Below are positions 1-8,829 of a stretch of 42,735 bases of DNA, one piece after another. A model generated the notes under the pieces. It did not search any database and was not told where the DNA came from. It saw only the letters and a list, made by a program, of their open reading frames with translations. The translations under genes and the position numbers were made by a program. The stretch comes from an uncultured Clostridia bacterium (lineage in GTDB: Bacteria > Bacillota > Clostridia > TANB77 > CAG-508), in the NCBI GenBank assembly GCA_934141445.1, contig CAKPCF010000012.1, positions 1 through 42,735 on the forward strand, read 5' to 3'. The stretch's first letter is position 1. The number at the start of each line of letters is the position of its first letter.

Positions 1-7
1 ATTTCAT
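1..7 (-). CDS. Start of a gene running off the left edge (partial)
   Basis: Read on the minus strand, an ATG at 7-5 is preceded nine bases upstream by a strong ribosome-binding site (GGAGG, complement of 17-21). Only two codons lie inside the window, so the product cannot be named. A perfect 10-bp palindrome (GGCAATTGCC, 9-18) overlaps the ribosome-binding site and could mask it, but this may be chance. The call rests only on the start signal. Confidence 0.45.
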
Positions 8-376
8 TGGCAATTGCCTCCTTCTATTTTATTTTTTAGATAAATTCAATTGAAAGTTATAAGGTAACTGCAATATACTTGATTTTATAAATTTAAAATA
101 ATCTACACAACTAACACAATATAAATTTCATAAGATAAAATTTTTTATTTTTAATATATTATTTAATTTTTAAATTTGAAATATTTTTAGCAGAACTGCT
201 AAAGAACTTCTTGAAAATATTGATAATTATTTATAAATTTCAATTGAATCTAATTCTATTTGAATAGTCTATACTTTACTAGCTTTTTTCTAATTAGTCA
301 ATAATTTTACATAAATTTATATAAAGATTCGTTCGACAAACTTCGTATTTCATAGTTTTCTTATGTCAATTTTTAT
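8..376. other. AT-rich intergenic region without a gene
   Basis: Between the leftward gene start at the edge and the methylase promoter there is no convincing reading frame on either strand. The only clear structure is a perfect inverted repeat with 8-bp arms and a 2-base spacer at 186-203. The rest is A/T-rich sequence that should hold the promoter of the leftward gene, but I could not pick a clear -35/-10 pair. Confidence 0.6.
186..203. repeat. Inverted repeat, possible operator
   Basis: TTTAGCAG, two bases, then CTGCTAAA form a perfect dyad. The arm length and tight centre resemble a binding site for a dimeric regulator more than a terminator, since no T-run follows. It lies about 180 bases upstream of the leftward gene start and about 175 bases upstream of the methylase promoter. 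Role unproven. Confidence 0.35.
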
Positions 377-384
377 GCTATAAT
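377..384 (+). promoter_or_regulatory. Extended -10 promoter of the methylase gene
   Basis: TGC directly precedes a perfect TATAAT (379-384), giving an extended -10 element. The -35 region is poor, which extended -10 promoters tolerate. The start codon lies about 70 bases downstream. Confidence 0.5.
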
Positions 385-454
385 ATTTCAATATAACAGG
401 TTTATGGGTATATCCTTTTAAATACCTAAATACATTATACAAGGAAACAAAAAT

Positions 455-1588
455 ATGAAATTAGTTGTTCCAAATTATTTTAAAGAATTCAAATGTATTG
501 CAGACAAATGTAAAGATTGCTGTTGCATTGGTTGGGAAATTGATGTTGATGAAAAAACAGCCGAATATTATAAATCTTTAAAGACTAGTTTTGGCAAAGA
601 AATTTGTAATAATATTGCCTTTGGTGAGACAAATCACTTTATTCTAAACGCAAAAAATCGTTGCCATTTTTTAAACAACAAAAATTTATGTAATGTTATT
701 CTTAATATTGGAGAAGAAAATTTATGTAAAATTTGTGCAGAACACCCAAGATATTATGAATGGTTTGATAATAAAAAAGAAGGTGGAATTGGTATCTGCT
801 GTGAAGAAGCTTGTAGAATTATTTTATCTCAAACTGAACCTTTTTCTGTAGAAGAAAAAGAAATCAACTTTGAAAAATCAGATGAATACGATTCTATAAT
901 TTATGATATTTTACATTATGCAAGAAAGCAAATCATTAACTTGCTTAATAATAGTTCTTACCAATTATCTTTTAAATTAAAAACAATTTTACAATATACT
1001 CAAGAATTACAAAATTTAATAAATGACGACCTTTTAGATGATGCAAAAAAGCTAAGTATTAACGACTTTATGCTACAATCTACAAATCACAATAGTATAA
1101 ATAACTCTAGTTCAAACATAGATATAACTCATTCCTCAAATATTTTAAAAGAAATTATACAGTTTTATACAAATCTTGAAATATTAGATGAAAAATGGTT
1201 AAAATTTTTAAAAGATAGTATTACAGTTTATAATGAATATCCAGCAGAAATAAATACATTTAAACAAGCTCATTCGGAAATTGAGCAATACTTAAATAAT
1301 TTAGCAATTTATTTTATATGGAGATACTTTCTAAAAGGTTGTTTTGATGAAGAAATACTTTCCAAAGTTTCTTTTATGATTTCTAGTATTGCTGTCATTG
1401 AATATCTATATTTTTACATTTGGTATACTCATAAAAATATTTCTTTTGATGAGTGTATGATAATTGCAAAGCAGTATTCTAAAGAAATTGAATATAGTGA
1501 TAGTAATATGTCAGAATTACTGGATTCTTACTATTTTAATAATGAATTTAAAATTGAAAAATTACTAAAAATTTGCAATTTGCTTTAA
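455..1588 (+). CDS. fliB: FliB-family lysine N-methylase
   Basis: The protein (377 aa) resembles the FliB family, which methylates lysine side chains of flagellin and probably other surface proteins using S-adenosylmethionine. The first ~125 residues carry the family's cysteine clusters: C-x4-C-x2-CCC near residue 14, NLCKIC near 90 and GICCEEAC near 114, thought to bind a metal or cluster. The C-terminal two thirds is helical with no clear motif. The start follows AAGGAA at a good distance. No flagellar gene is in the window; its neighbour is the convergent type IV pilus operon, so a pilin or other surface target is possible (inference). The family is clear, the substrate is not. Confidence 0.8.
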   Translation: MKLVVPNYFKEFKCIADKCKDCCCIGWEIDVDEKTAEYYKSLKTSFGKEICNNIAFGETNHFILNAKNRCHFLNNKNLCNVILNIGEENLCKICAEHPRYYEWFDNKKEGGIGICCEEACRIILSQTEPFSVEEKEINFEKSDEYDSIIYDILHYARKQIINLLNNSSYQLSFKLKTILQYTQELQNLINDDLLDDAKKLSINDFMLQSTNHNSINNSSSNIDITHSSNILKEIIQFYTNLEILDEKWLKFLKDSITVYNEYPAEINTFKQAHSEIEQYLNNLAIYFIWRYFLKGCFDEEILSKVSFMISSIAVIEYLYFYIWYTHKNISFDECMIIAKQYSKEIEYSDSNMSELLDSYYFNNEFKIEKLLKICNLL

Positions 1589-1696
1589 ACTTTAAAATAT
1601 TTACTTTAATTAAATATTTTATTAAAAATAAAATGTAAACAGCCAGAAATTTATCTAGCTTTTGCTCCAATTTAATTAAATTTTTTATAAAAATAA

Positions 1697-1735
1697 AAAC
1701 CCCAATATTAAACTATTAGCTTAATATTGGGGTTT
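1697..1735. terminator. Bidirectional terminator between methylase and pilus operon
   Basis: A perfect 15-bp stem (AAACCCCAATATTAA with its complement at 1721-1735) closes a 9-base loop. On the minus strand it is followed by a U-rich run, so it should end the pilus operon about 110 bases past pilC; it can also stop the rightward methylase transcript. Confidence 0.85.
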
Positions 1736-1845
1736 AGTATTTTCAATCAAATATATTTACTCTACAATCAAAATATTATTCAATAAATTTAAAATATTAC
1801 TAAATGTTGTGTCTTAATTGTAGCATTATTTATCATTTCTTTGTT

Positions 1846-3192
1846 TTAGAATCCATAAGCTTCGAATAAGAAGTTACCCATATACATTTGGATACATGGT
1901 ACTAATACTACCAATACGAAGAAGATTAAAACAACACCAACGATTGCATAAGATACTTCTGGTAGAACTTTTACTACTTTTTCCATTGTATTGTCTATAT
2001 CTTGTTCCATATATTCCAAAAGTTTTGCTATCATTTCTGTTAAGTCTGTTTGCATACCTATTTTCAACATTTCTGTTGTCATTGGGCTAGATAATCTAGT
2101 TTTTTCAAATGGGTCAATCCAAGATTGTCCTATAAATATATTGTTAATAGATGTTTCTATTACAGAAAGCATTACATTATTTTTAATAACATTTTTACTA
2201 ACTTCCAAAGAATCCTGTATTCTCATACCATTTTGTAGGTTTAATAATACACTTCTCATAAGTCTTGTAAAATCTAATGAGTATATAAGTTTTCCAAATA
2301 TCGGCATTGTATATTTAAAGTAATCAAATTGATATCTTCCTTTTGGCGTTGATATCCATAAAAAGAACAATGCAACTGCTGCTGCAACAACTCCAACTGG
2401 TATATACCAATACTTTATCAGCAAATTAACAAAATTAGCAAATTGTAATGTAAGTTTTGGTAACTTTCCACCACCCATTTGGTCAAATATACCTTGTAAC
2501 ATTGGTACACCTATGATTACAGCTGCAAATAATAGGATTAAAATACCAAAAAACATTGCTATATTAGGTACTAATATCTTTTTCAATTTTCTTGTTAAAG
2601 CATCATTACTATCTAGATATGTAACAGCTTGTTGAAGTGATGTTTCAAGTGACCCTGAAAGCTCTCCAACTTTTATCATATTTATGTATATATATGGGAA
2701 TACATTTGAGTAATATTCCATTGTTGTATACATAAATTCTCCAGATTCAACACCAGATAAAATATCTTCCAAAACTGATTTAAATTTTGGATTTTCTGTT
2801 GTTTCAATAACTGTTGATAAAGCATGGATATTATTAAAATTTGCTTTCTTTAATAGATAGAAGTTCTGAGTAAAAACTCTTATATCCCTTGAAGTTATCT
2901 TTTCAGTAGACATTAAAGCTCTATCTATTTTTTCTATAAGTGGTTGCTTCGATTTATTTTTTGGAGCAATTTTAGCATTTATCATTTCACTTTGAAGTTG
3001 GCTAGCTGATTTAATGTTTTTCCTTTTAACATTTCCTCCACCTCTTGTTATTGTCAAAGTTTGAGTTACGCTAATTGGAGTTAGTCCATTTCTTTTCAGT
3101 TTTCTGATACAGCTTAATTTACTCGCATCATCCATTTTGCTTTTTACAACATTTCCTTGCGGTGTAATTGCCTTATAAATAAAAGTTGGCAT
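1846..3192 (-). CDS. pilC: Type IV pilus inner-membrane platform protein PilC
   Basis: PilC/GspF-family polytopic membrane protein (448 aa) that forms the platform on which PilB and PilT drive pilin insertion and removal. The N-terminal ~60 residues are the usual small domain (FIYKAITPQG), followed by two GspF repeats. Membrane segments are visible near residues 205-230, 260-280 and 415-440. The motif GELSGSLETSL in repeat 1 is typical. The start has GGAGGAG 8 bases upstream. Last gene of the leftward pilus operon, 98 bases after pilT and ahead of a strong terminator. Length is slightly above the usual ~400 aa because of a basic linker at about residues 50-90. Confidence 0.93.
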   Translation of the reverse strand: MPTFIYKAITPQGNVVKSKMDDASKLSCIRKLKRNGLTPISVTQTLTITRGGGNVKRKNIKSASQLQSEMINAKIAPKNKSKQPLIEKIDRALMSTEKITSRDIRVFTQNFYLLKKANFNNIHALSTVIETTENPKFKSVLEDILSGVESGEFMYTTMEYYSNVFPYIYINMIKVGELSGSLETSLQQAVTYLDSNDALTRKLKKILVPNIAMFFGILILLFAAVIIGVPMLQGIFDQMGGGKLPKLTLQFANFVNLLIKYWYIPVGVVAAAVALFFLWISTPKGRYQFDYFKYTMPIFGKLIYSLDFTRLMRSVLLNLQNGMRIQDSLEVSKNVIKNNVMLSVIETSINNIFIGQSWIDPFEKTRLSSPMTTEMLKIGMQTDLTEMIAKLLEYMEQDIDNTMEKVVKVLPEVSYAIVGVVLIFFVLVVLVPCIQMYMGNFLFEAYGF

Positions 3193-3290
3193 TTACTTCT
3201 CCTCCATTCTGTTTTTCTATTGCATTTTCTTTTTGACTTTTATATTAAAATTTTAATCATTTGCACTCATAATTTTCTTTTGTATTCTAA

Positions 3291-4421
3291 TTAAGCATTA
3301 TGCATTCTATTTTGTTGTACTGCATTTCTTCTCAAGTTTAATTGCATAATTGTTCTATTTAAAGTTTCGTAGTTCTTTTCTTCTACTTGTGATTTAACTT
3401 GGTCTAAAGACAATTTTCCTTGTACATATAAGTTTGCTAGTGAATTTATCAATCCTATACTTCCTTTTTCAAGGTTACCTTGTATAGCATCTTCAATTTC
3501 AGATGTACTAAATTTATCTTTTCTGATACATGCAGCAATTGTATTATCTACAACCATAACTTCTGGTACTAAAACTAGTTTATCTGAATTAGCTTCTTTC
3601 AAAAGTCTTTGTGATACAACTAATTTTAATAATGATGAAATCAAGTTCTTTATTTGTGCTTGGTCTCTTACATCATAGAAGTTAATCATTCTATCGATTG
3701 TTTCTGCACAAGATTTTGTATGTAATGTTCCTATTACTAAATGACCAGATTCAGCCATATCAATAGCTGCTTCCATTGTTTCCTTATCACGAATCTCTCC
3801 GATTACTAGAATATCGCAGTCCTCTCTTAAAGAGTTTTTAACACCATCACTAAATGTTAAAGCATCTTTTCCTGGACCTATTTCTTTTTGTACAATTATT
3901 GATTTCTTACTCTTATGCTTGTACTCGATAGGGTTTTCTAGTGTAAGAATCTTTTTATTTTGCCTATTGTTTATTTCATCAATTAAAGCACTTAAAGTTG
4001 TTGATTTACCAGAGTTTGTTTTACCAGTAACTAGAATTACACCTTGAGGTTGGTAAGTCATTGTACGAATTATTTCTGGTAGACCTAAATCATCATATTT
4101 TGGAAGTTCATTTTTGATAATACGCATTGTATAAATAGGTGCATCATCAGCAAAAGAACAGTTAACCCTCAAACGAATATTGTTAAAAACTAATGATGTA
4201 TCTAATTTTCTTTGCGATTTATACATAGTATCTTTATCTACATTTCCTCTTACAATATAATCATATATATCGTAAAGGTCTCCTTCATCAAGTGGGTCTA
4301 AATCTGGTATTTCTGTTAAAGTTCTTCTAATTCTTAATATTGGTTTTAATCCTTTAATTAAATGTATATCTGATGCATCTCTTTCAATAGCCTCTTTAAT
4401 AATACTTTCAATCAATAACAT
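3291..4421 (-). CDS. pilT: Type IV pilus retraction ATPase PilT
   Basis: Secretion-type hexameric ATPase (376 aa) that disassembles pili and powers twitching. The Walker A loop is present in a variant form, GKTNSGKST near residue 135 instead of the usual GPTGSGKST. The Asp-box region and Walker B (DILVIGEIRD) with the following His box (GTLHTKS) are intact. It lacks the long N-terminal domain and cysteine motif of PilB, which supports PilT. The divergent Walker A and C-terminus mean it could be a second motor of uncertain direction. The ribosome-binding site is AGAGGA. It sits 29 bases after pilB, so probably coupled in transcription. Confidence 0.88.
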   Translation of the reverse strand: MLLIESIIKEAIERDASDIHLIKGLKPILRIRRTLTEIPDLDPLDEGDLYDIYDYIVRGNVDKDTMYKSQRKLDTSLVFNNIRLRVNCSFADDAPIYTMRIIKNELPKYDDLGLPEIIRTMTYQPQGVILVTGKTNSGKSTTLSALIDEINNRQNKKILTLENPIEYKHKSKKSIIVQKEIGPGKDALTFSDGVKNSLREDCDILVIGEIRDKETMEAAIDMAESGHLVIGTLHTKSCAETIDRMINFYDVRDQAQIKNLISSLLKLVVSQRLLKEANSDKLVLVPEVMVVDNTIAACIRKDKFSTSEIEDAIQGNLEKGSIGLINSLANLYVQGKLSLDQVKSQVEEKNYETLNRTIMQLNLRRNAVQQNRMHNA

Positions 4422-4450
4422 TTGTACATTCCTCTCTTATCTTCTGAATT

Positions 4451-6079
4451 TTAGAATAATGCTAATTTTTTATTTATTTCTTCTATTGTAGTTACTCCAT
4501 TTACAACTTTATTAACTGCATCTACAAATAGTGGTCTATAACCTTCTTTTAATGCTTCATCTCTAATTTTCAAACTAGATTGTCCATTTGAAATTAGTTC
4601 ACGAATTGGCTCTGTAATTTCTAGTATTTCAAAGCAAGCAATTCTTCCTTGGAATCCTGTATAATTACATTCTTTACAGCCTTTTACATCATAAGTAAAT
4701 TTATCTGAAAAATCGATTTCTGGCTCATATTTTGAAATCAATTTATTTAATAATTTCTTTTCATCTTCATCAAAAGCTCTTTTTATTGCACAATGTGGGC
4801 AAACTCTTCTAACTAATCTTTGTGAAATTGACGTTGCAAGTGTACTTGAAATATCATAATCTGAAATACCCATTTTTCTAAGTCTTGTTACAACCTCAAC
4901 TGCATTTATTGTATGTATAGTTGATAATACATAGTGACCTGTTTGACCAGCTTGAAGTGCGATTTCTGCTGTTTCCAAATCACGGATTTCTCCTAAAAGA
5001 ATAATATCAGGGTCTTGACGCAAGATTGTTCTTAAAGATTGAGCAAATGTTGCTTTTGCATCAACTTCAATTTGATTTATTCCTGGTACACGAATTTCAA
5101 CTGGGTCCTCAACTGTTGTAATATTTATTTCTGGTTTATTTAAATAATCTAAAATACTATATAGAGTTGTTGTTTTACCTTCTCCAGTAGGAGCTGCAAC
5201 AACTGTAATAGAGTTTCTTTTATCAAAACATTTTTTCAAAATTCCTTCATCTTGAGGGAAACCTAGGTCAAATATATTTCTAATACCTGCATTTTTCTTT
5301 AATAATCTTAAACAGAATTTTTCTCCACAGATTGTTTTTTGTGAAGATACACGGATATTGTAATCTGAATAAAGTAAAATTCTACCATCTTGTGACTCTT
5401 GTTTTTCTTGATGCATATTAGAAATAGCTTTTAATCTACCTATCAATTGAGATTGTTTTGATTTTTCAATACTTGCTACTGTAACTAAGTCACCATCAAT
5501 TCTGTAACGAACTCTGATAGTTGTTTCCATTGGCTCAATGTGAATATCACTGGCTCTTTTATCCATACCAGTTTTGATAATAGTATCAACTAATCCTGTA
5601 ACATCTCCTGTTGATGTAATATTGTCTCCTGATTTTCCTTCCAAACTTTCAATTACATTTTCAATGTTAGTTTCAAAAGTTAAATATTTTTCCATAACAA
5701 GTCCACGGTTTAATAATATTAAACGAACTTGTTCAATTGCCCTTTTATTTGCTGTATCTGCGAAACAAACTTTAGCTTTGCCTCCCATTACATCAAAAAG
5801 CATAGCCTTACAAGATTTACATATATCTAATGAAATATATTCTGTTACATTAACATTTATTGAATCTGGTCTTAAAACTATAACCTTTTCACCAAGAATT
5901 TCTCCCATTGCTCTAATCAAATCTCTTTGTGGGCAAAGGTTTAATATATTTAAAATATCTCCTATTTTTTTATCTGGATGTTCTTTTTGATACTCGATAG
6001 CTGCTTGTATATCTGCTTCTGTTACTACACCTCTTTTTACAAGTTCAACACCTATAGGTGCTTTTCCGTTCAATGCCAT
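4451..6079 (-). CDS. pilB: Type IV pilus assembly ATPase PilB
   Basis: Motor (542 aa) that polymerises pilin. Domains in order: an N-terminal MshEN/GspE-N domain (about 1-150; related domains in other bacteria bind c-di-GMP, untested here), N2 domain with the ASDIHIEP signature, then the C-terminal ATPase. Walker A is APTGEGKTTT, Walker B is ILLGEIRD, and the His box is STIHT. A zinc-type pair, CPHC and CKEC, precedes GFQGR as in typical PilB. Start preceded by AAGGAG. A 126-base gap separates it from the upstream prepilin gene and contains a possible weak internal promoter (TTGAAA, 16 bases, TATATA). Confidence 0.95.
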   Translation of the reverse strand: MALNGKAPIGVELVKRGVVTEADIQAAIEYQKEHPDKKIGDILNILNLCPQRDLIRAMGEILGEKVIVLRPDSINVNVTEYISLDICKSCKAMLFDVMGGKAKVCFADTANKRAIEQVRLILLNRGLVMEKYLTFETNIENVIESLEGKSGDNITSTGDVTGLVDTIIKTGMDKRASDIHIEPMETTIRVRYRIDGDLVTVASIEKSKQSQLIGRLKAISNMHQEKQESQDGRILLYSDYNIRVSSQKTICGEKFCLRLLKKNAGIRNIFDLGFPQDEGILKKCFDKRNSITVVAAPTGEGKTTTLYSILDYLNKPEINITTVEDPVEIRVPGINQIEVDAKATFAQSLRTILRQDPDIILLGEIRDLETAEIALQAGQTGHYVLSTIHTINAVEVVTRLRKMGISDYDISSTLATSISQRLVRRVCPHCAIKRAFDEDEKKLLNKLISKYEPEIDFSDKFTYDVKGCKECNYTGFQGRIACFEILEITEPIRELISNGQSSLKIRDEALKEGYRPLFVDAVNKVVNGVTTIEEINKKLALF

Positions 6080-6205
6080 CTTTAGAATTTCTCCTTTCTC
6101 TTTTGTTCAAACTCTAATCTTTATATATTATACATTATAAAATTTTCAAAATAAATAGTTTTTTATCAATTACAAAAAAATTCTTTTATTGTAAAATTTT
6201 GTCGT

Positions 6206-7300
6206 TTAATATTGAACAGGACCAAATTTTGTTGATAAAAAAGTTTTAGCTGTTTTTTCTTTTTGTACTGATATATTTGTTAATTCATTGCTCTTTACAA
6301 ATTCAATTCTATCTTTGGCTATCCAAAAACCTGTTGTTCCATCCGTAAAAGTTCCTGCATCAATATTTGAGCTTTCAACTGCTTTAGTTCCTACTGTTAA
6401 TAATGTAAGTTTATTATTTGATTCATCTTGAATTTCTGTATATTCAATTGGATAATTAGATGCATTATATAAAGCTTTTCCATCATTTGAAAATCTTGGT
6501 ATCCAATAATAAATTTTAGAATTATTAACAGTTGTTATTTTTCCACTTTGTTTTATTTTTGCAATTTCTGAAGTTGTATCTACATATACCATTGCCCAGA
6601 TTTTGCTTTCATAATTATACCAATCGCTATCATTCTCACTTGTAACAACATAGCAAGCTTGTACTTTAGAATATTTTATTGGTACATAAGCTTTTCCAGA
6701 AGCAATTTCTAAAGTATTTATATCTGGCTTATTAACAGCCTGAATTTCTTCTCTTGTTTTTGAAGTTGATAAAGAAACAACTTCTTCTTCATCTGAAACT
6801 TTAAACTTAACATTTACAGAAATTTCTTTCATTAAGTCAAATTTTGGTAATGTATCATCATCTGAATATTTATTAGCAATTGTTAATTCTACAGTATACC
6901 CTTTTGGAACTTTAGTTGAAAATATTTTTATTGTTCCATTTTTCGCACCATTGACTGTTATTGTACCTGCACCATTTACAACACCATTTGACACTCCATT
7001 TGCATCATCTGTTTTTATTCCAATAATTCCTCCATTTGTATTAGCATCATTGCTATTTGTAATTGTTCTAAGGAATTGGTCATAGCTCATACCGTCTATA
7101 TTTTCTAAGATATTTGTCGCAATTCTGGTAGCACCTGCTGTACGATTTACTTTTCTACTACCTTTTGTAACATTCACATAAATTAGTGAAACAGTTCCAA
7201 CTGTCAATACAATAATACTTAAAGCAACAACTATATCTGCACCAGTTGCACCTTTTTGACTTTTGAATTTCTGTAAAAATTTAAGTATTTTAGCTACCAT
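6206..7300 (-). CDS. Atypical prepilin-like protein of the pilus operon
   Basis: The N-terminus has a basic leader (FLQKFKSQKG) followed directly by a hydrophobic helix (about residues 24-46), the layout of a class III prepilin signal. If cut after Gly19, mature residue 5 is Asp rather than the usual Glu. The rest is a ~300-residue exported domain with beta-rich stretches and no recognised fold; part (WIPRFSNDG, GFWIAKD) faintly recalls domains of other surface proteins in related genomes. It is larger than a normal major pilin, so a minor or tip pilin is likely (inference). It lies 12 bases after pilD and starts after AAGGGTG. Confidence 0.65.
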   Translation of the reverse strand: MVAKILKFLQKFKSQKGATGADIVVALSIIVLTVGTVSLIYVNVTKGSRKVNRTAGATRIATNILENIDGMSYDQFLRTITNSNDANTNGGIIGIKTDDANGVSNGVVNGAGTITVNGAKNGTIKIFSTKVPKGYTVELTIANKYSDDDTLPKFDLMKEISVNVKFKVSDEEEVVSLSTSKTREEIQAVNKPDINTLEIASGKAYVPIKYSKVQACYVVTSENDSDWYNYESKIWAMVYVDTTSEIAKIKQSGKITTVNNSKIYYWIPRFSNDGKALYNASNYPIEYTEIQDESNNKLTLLTVGTKAVESSNIDAGTFTDGTTGFWIAKDRIEFVKSNELTNISVQKEKTAKTFLSTKFGPVQY

Positions 7301-7312
7301 CTTACACCCTTT

Positions 7313-8131
7313 CTATTTTATACAATATACAAGTACATTTTCTATTAAACAAACTATAATAGTTGATACTCCCATTAGGAATCCAACTCTAGTTTTCTTT
7401 TTTTCAACATTATTTAAAATATCTGCATTATCTTTCATATTGAACTTTACTTTTTGAACTAAATTACTGAAAATAACAATTATTGCAGTTAATAATGCAA
7501 TAACTAAAAATAATTCGCCACCAACTACAAAAGTTATGTAAGTTGCAAAAAGTAATACTTCTAACACATAATTTTCTTTTGTTTTCTTTTTTAAATAAAC
7601 AATATTTAAAATCTCAATTATGAATAATAAGATTAAATATATGCTATATCTATATACATTAGCCTTTTCCACTATATATAGATATAATATATAAATAGCT
7701 TGCATAATAGTTCCAAACAATATTGTACCTTTATTTATAGTTCTATATTCTTTATCAATTCCAGAAACTATTACAACAGTTATGTACATACATACAAAAC
7801 TTGTGAAGGCTACAAAAGTAGCAATATCATAATTTGGAAAATGTATTCCAAAACTCATATATGCAAGTAAAAATACTAAACCAGATAGTATTTCTAATAT
7901 TAAATATCTAATTCTAATTTTTTGTCCACAATATCTGCACTTTCCTTTTAAAAATATATAGCTTAATATTGGTATTAAATCTATGAACTCTAATCTATGA
8001 TTGCAGTTTGGACAAAATGACCTTTCATGTGTGATATCTTTATGAAGTGGTATTCTATATACAGCAAGTGTGAAAAAACTTCCAAATACAGTTCCCATCA
8101 TAAATACCATTATATATGTAAATATATCCAA
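7313..8131 (-). CDS. pilD: Prepilin peptidase / N-methyltransferase PilD
   Basis: Membrane enzyme of the A24 family (272 aa) that removes prepilin leaders and methylates the new N-terminus. The N-terminal domain shows the FGSFFTLAVYRIP signature and two zinc-type pairs, CPNC (40-43) and CRYC (65-68). The first catalytic Asp is probably Asp126 in SGIDKEYRT. The second motif, normally GxGD, is not visible: the matching stretch reads TKENYVLEVLL (184-194), with Glu186 the nearest acid. I choose a TTG start at 8131 because AAGGGG lies 6 bases upstream; a TTG at 8152 has no good site. The gene follows a strong hairpin after pilA. Confidence 0.82.
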   Translation of the reverse strand: MDIFTYIMVFMMGTVFGSFFTLAVYRIPLHKDITHERSFCPNCNHRLEFIDLIPILSYIFLKGKCRYCGQKIRIRYLILEILSGLVFLLAYMSFGIHFPNYDIATFVAFTSFVCMYITVVIVSGIDKEYRTINKGTILFGTIMQAIYILYLYIVEKANVYRYSIYLILLFIIEILNIVYLKKKTKENYVLEVLLFATYITFVVGGELFLVIALLTAIIVIFSNLVQKVKFNMKDNADILNNVEKKKTRVGFLMGVSTIIVCLIENVLVYCIK

Positions 8132-8151
8132 TTTTTTCCCCTTATTTAACA

Positions 8152-8183
8152 ATAGGCATATACATCATTGCGTATATGCCTAT
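8152..8183 (-). promoter_or_regulatory. Stem-loop between pilA and pilD
   Basis: A perfect 12-bp stem (ATAGGCATATAC with its complement at 8172-8183) closes an 8-base loop 25 bases after the pilA stop and about 20 bases before the pilD start. No U-run follows on the minus strand, so full termination is unlikely. It could stabilise the upstream pilA message or cause partial termination, allowing more pilin than peptidase (inference). Confidence 0.6.
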
Positions 8184-8207
8184 ATTGTGAATATTTTATA
8201 TAATTAA

Positions 8208-8744
8208 CTAGTTTAAAGTTACATTATCAACAACTGAACCACCTGTAACAGCTCCATTTGTGTTATCCATTGAAGAAGCTTTTTCTGTATGTCTAATTGC
8301 TGGTGCAATAACAGTAGTTCCATCAGATTCTTTAATATTTACTGTGAAAATAAATACATCAGTTCCTGTTTTGATAACAATATTATCAGTTTTTCCTGAA
8401 CCACCTTCTGTAACAAGAGTTCCAACCCAAACATCTCCTGGGTAAGTTTTCTCTAAGTCAGCTTGAACTGTATTAGCATATATTGTTGCTCTTGAAGCAT
8501 CTGTATTGCTTCCTGAAGAAATACTTTGTGCCCATGCTGCTTGATATGCAATTTCAGCAGCTGCTAAAGCTGAAGTAACTTTTTCCTTTACACTTGCTGC
8601 CTTTTGTGTAACAACAGCGTTAGAAGCTTGTCCTAAAACACCATTTTGTCCTACTACTAGTGAAATTGATACACCAGCTAAAATCAATAGCACGATAATT
8701 GTGATTACTAATGCTACTAATGTGATACCTTTTTGATTTCTCAT
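8208..8744 (-). CDS. pilA: Major type IV pilin PilA candidate
   Basis: Prepilin of 178 aa with a very short leader, MRNQKG, and cleavage expected after Gly6. The mature protein starts ITLVALVITIIVLLILAG, the hydrophobic helix common in Clostridia. Mature residue 5 is Ala, not the canonical Glu. The globular part (about 40-178) is Ala/Thr/Ser/Gly-rich with no cysteines. The best ribosome-binding site of the operon (AAGGAGG) and the hairpin after its stop fit a highly expressed major pilin. It sits between the alignment genes and pilD. Confidence 0.82.
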   Translation of the reverse strand: MRNQKGITLVALVITIIVLLILAGVSISLVVGQNGVLGQASNAVVTQKAASVKEKVTSALAAAEIAYQAAWAQSISSGSNTDASRATIYANTVQADLEKTYPGDVWVGTLVTEGGSGKTDNIVIKTGTDVFIFTVNIKESDGTTVIAPAIRHTEKASSMDNTNGAVTGGSVVDNVTLN

Positions 8745-8829
8745 TTTTTGTTCCTCCTTGGTTTATTTATATATAAAATTTTCTATATATAAGTTTTTCA
8801 CTTATATATTAAAATGTTGAAACCTAAAT

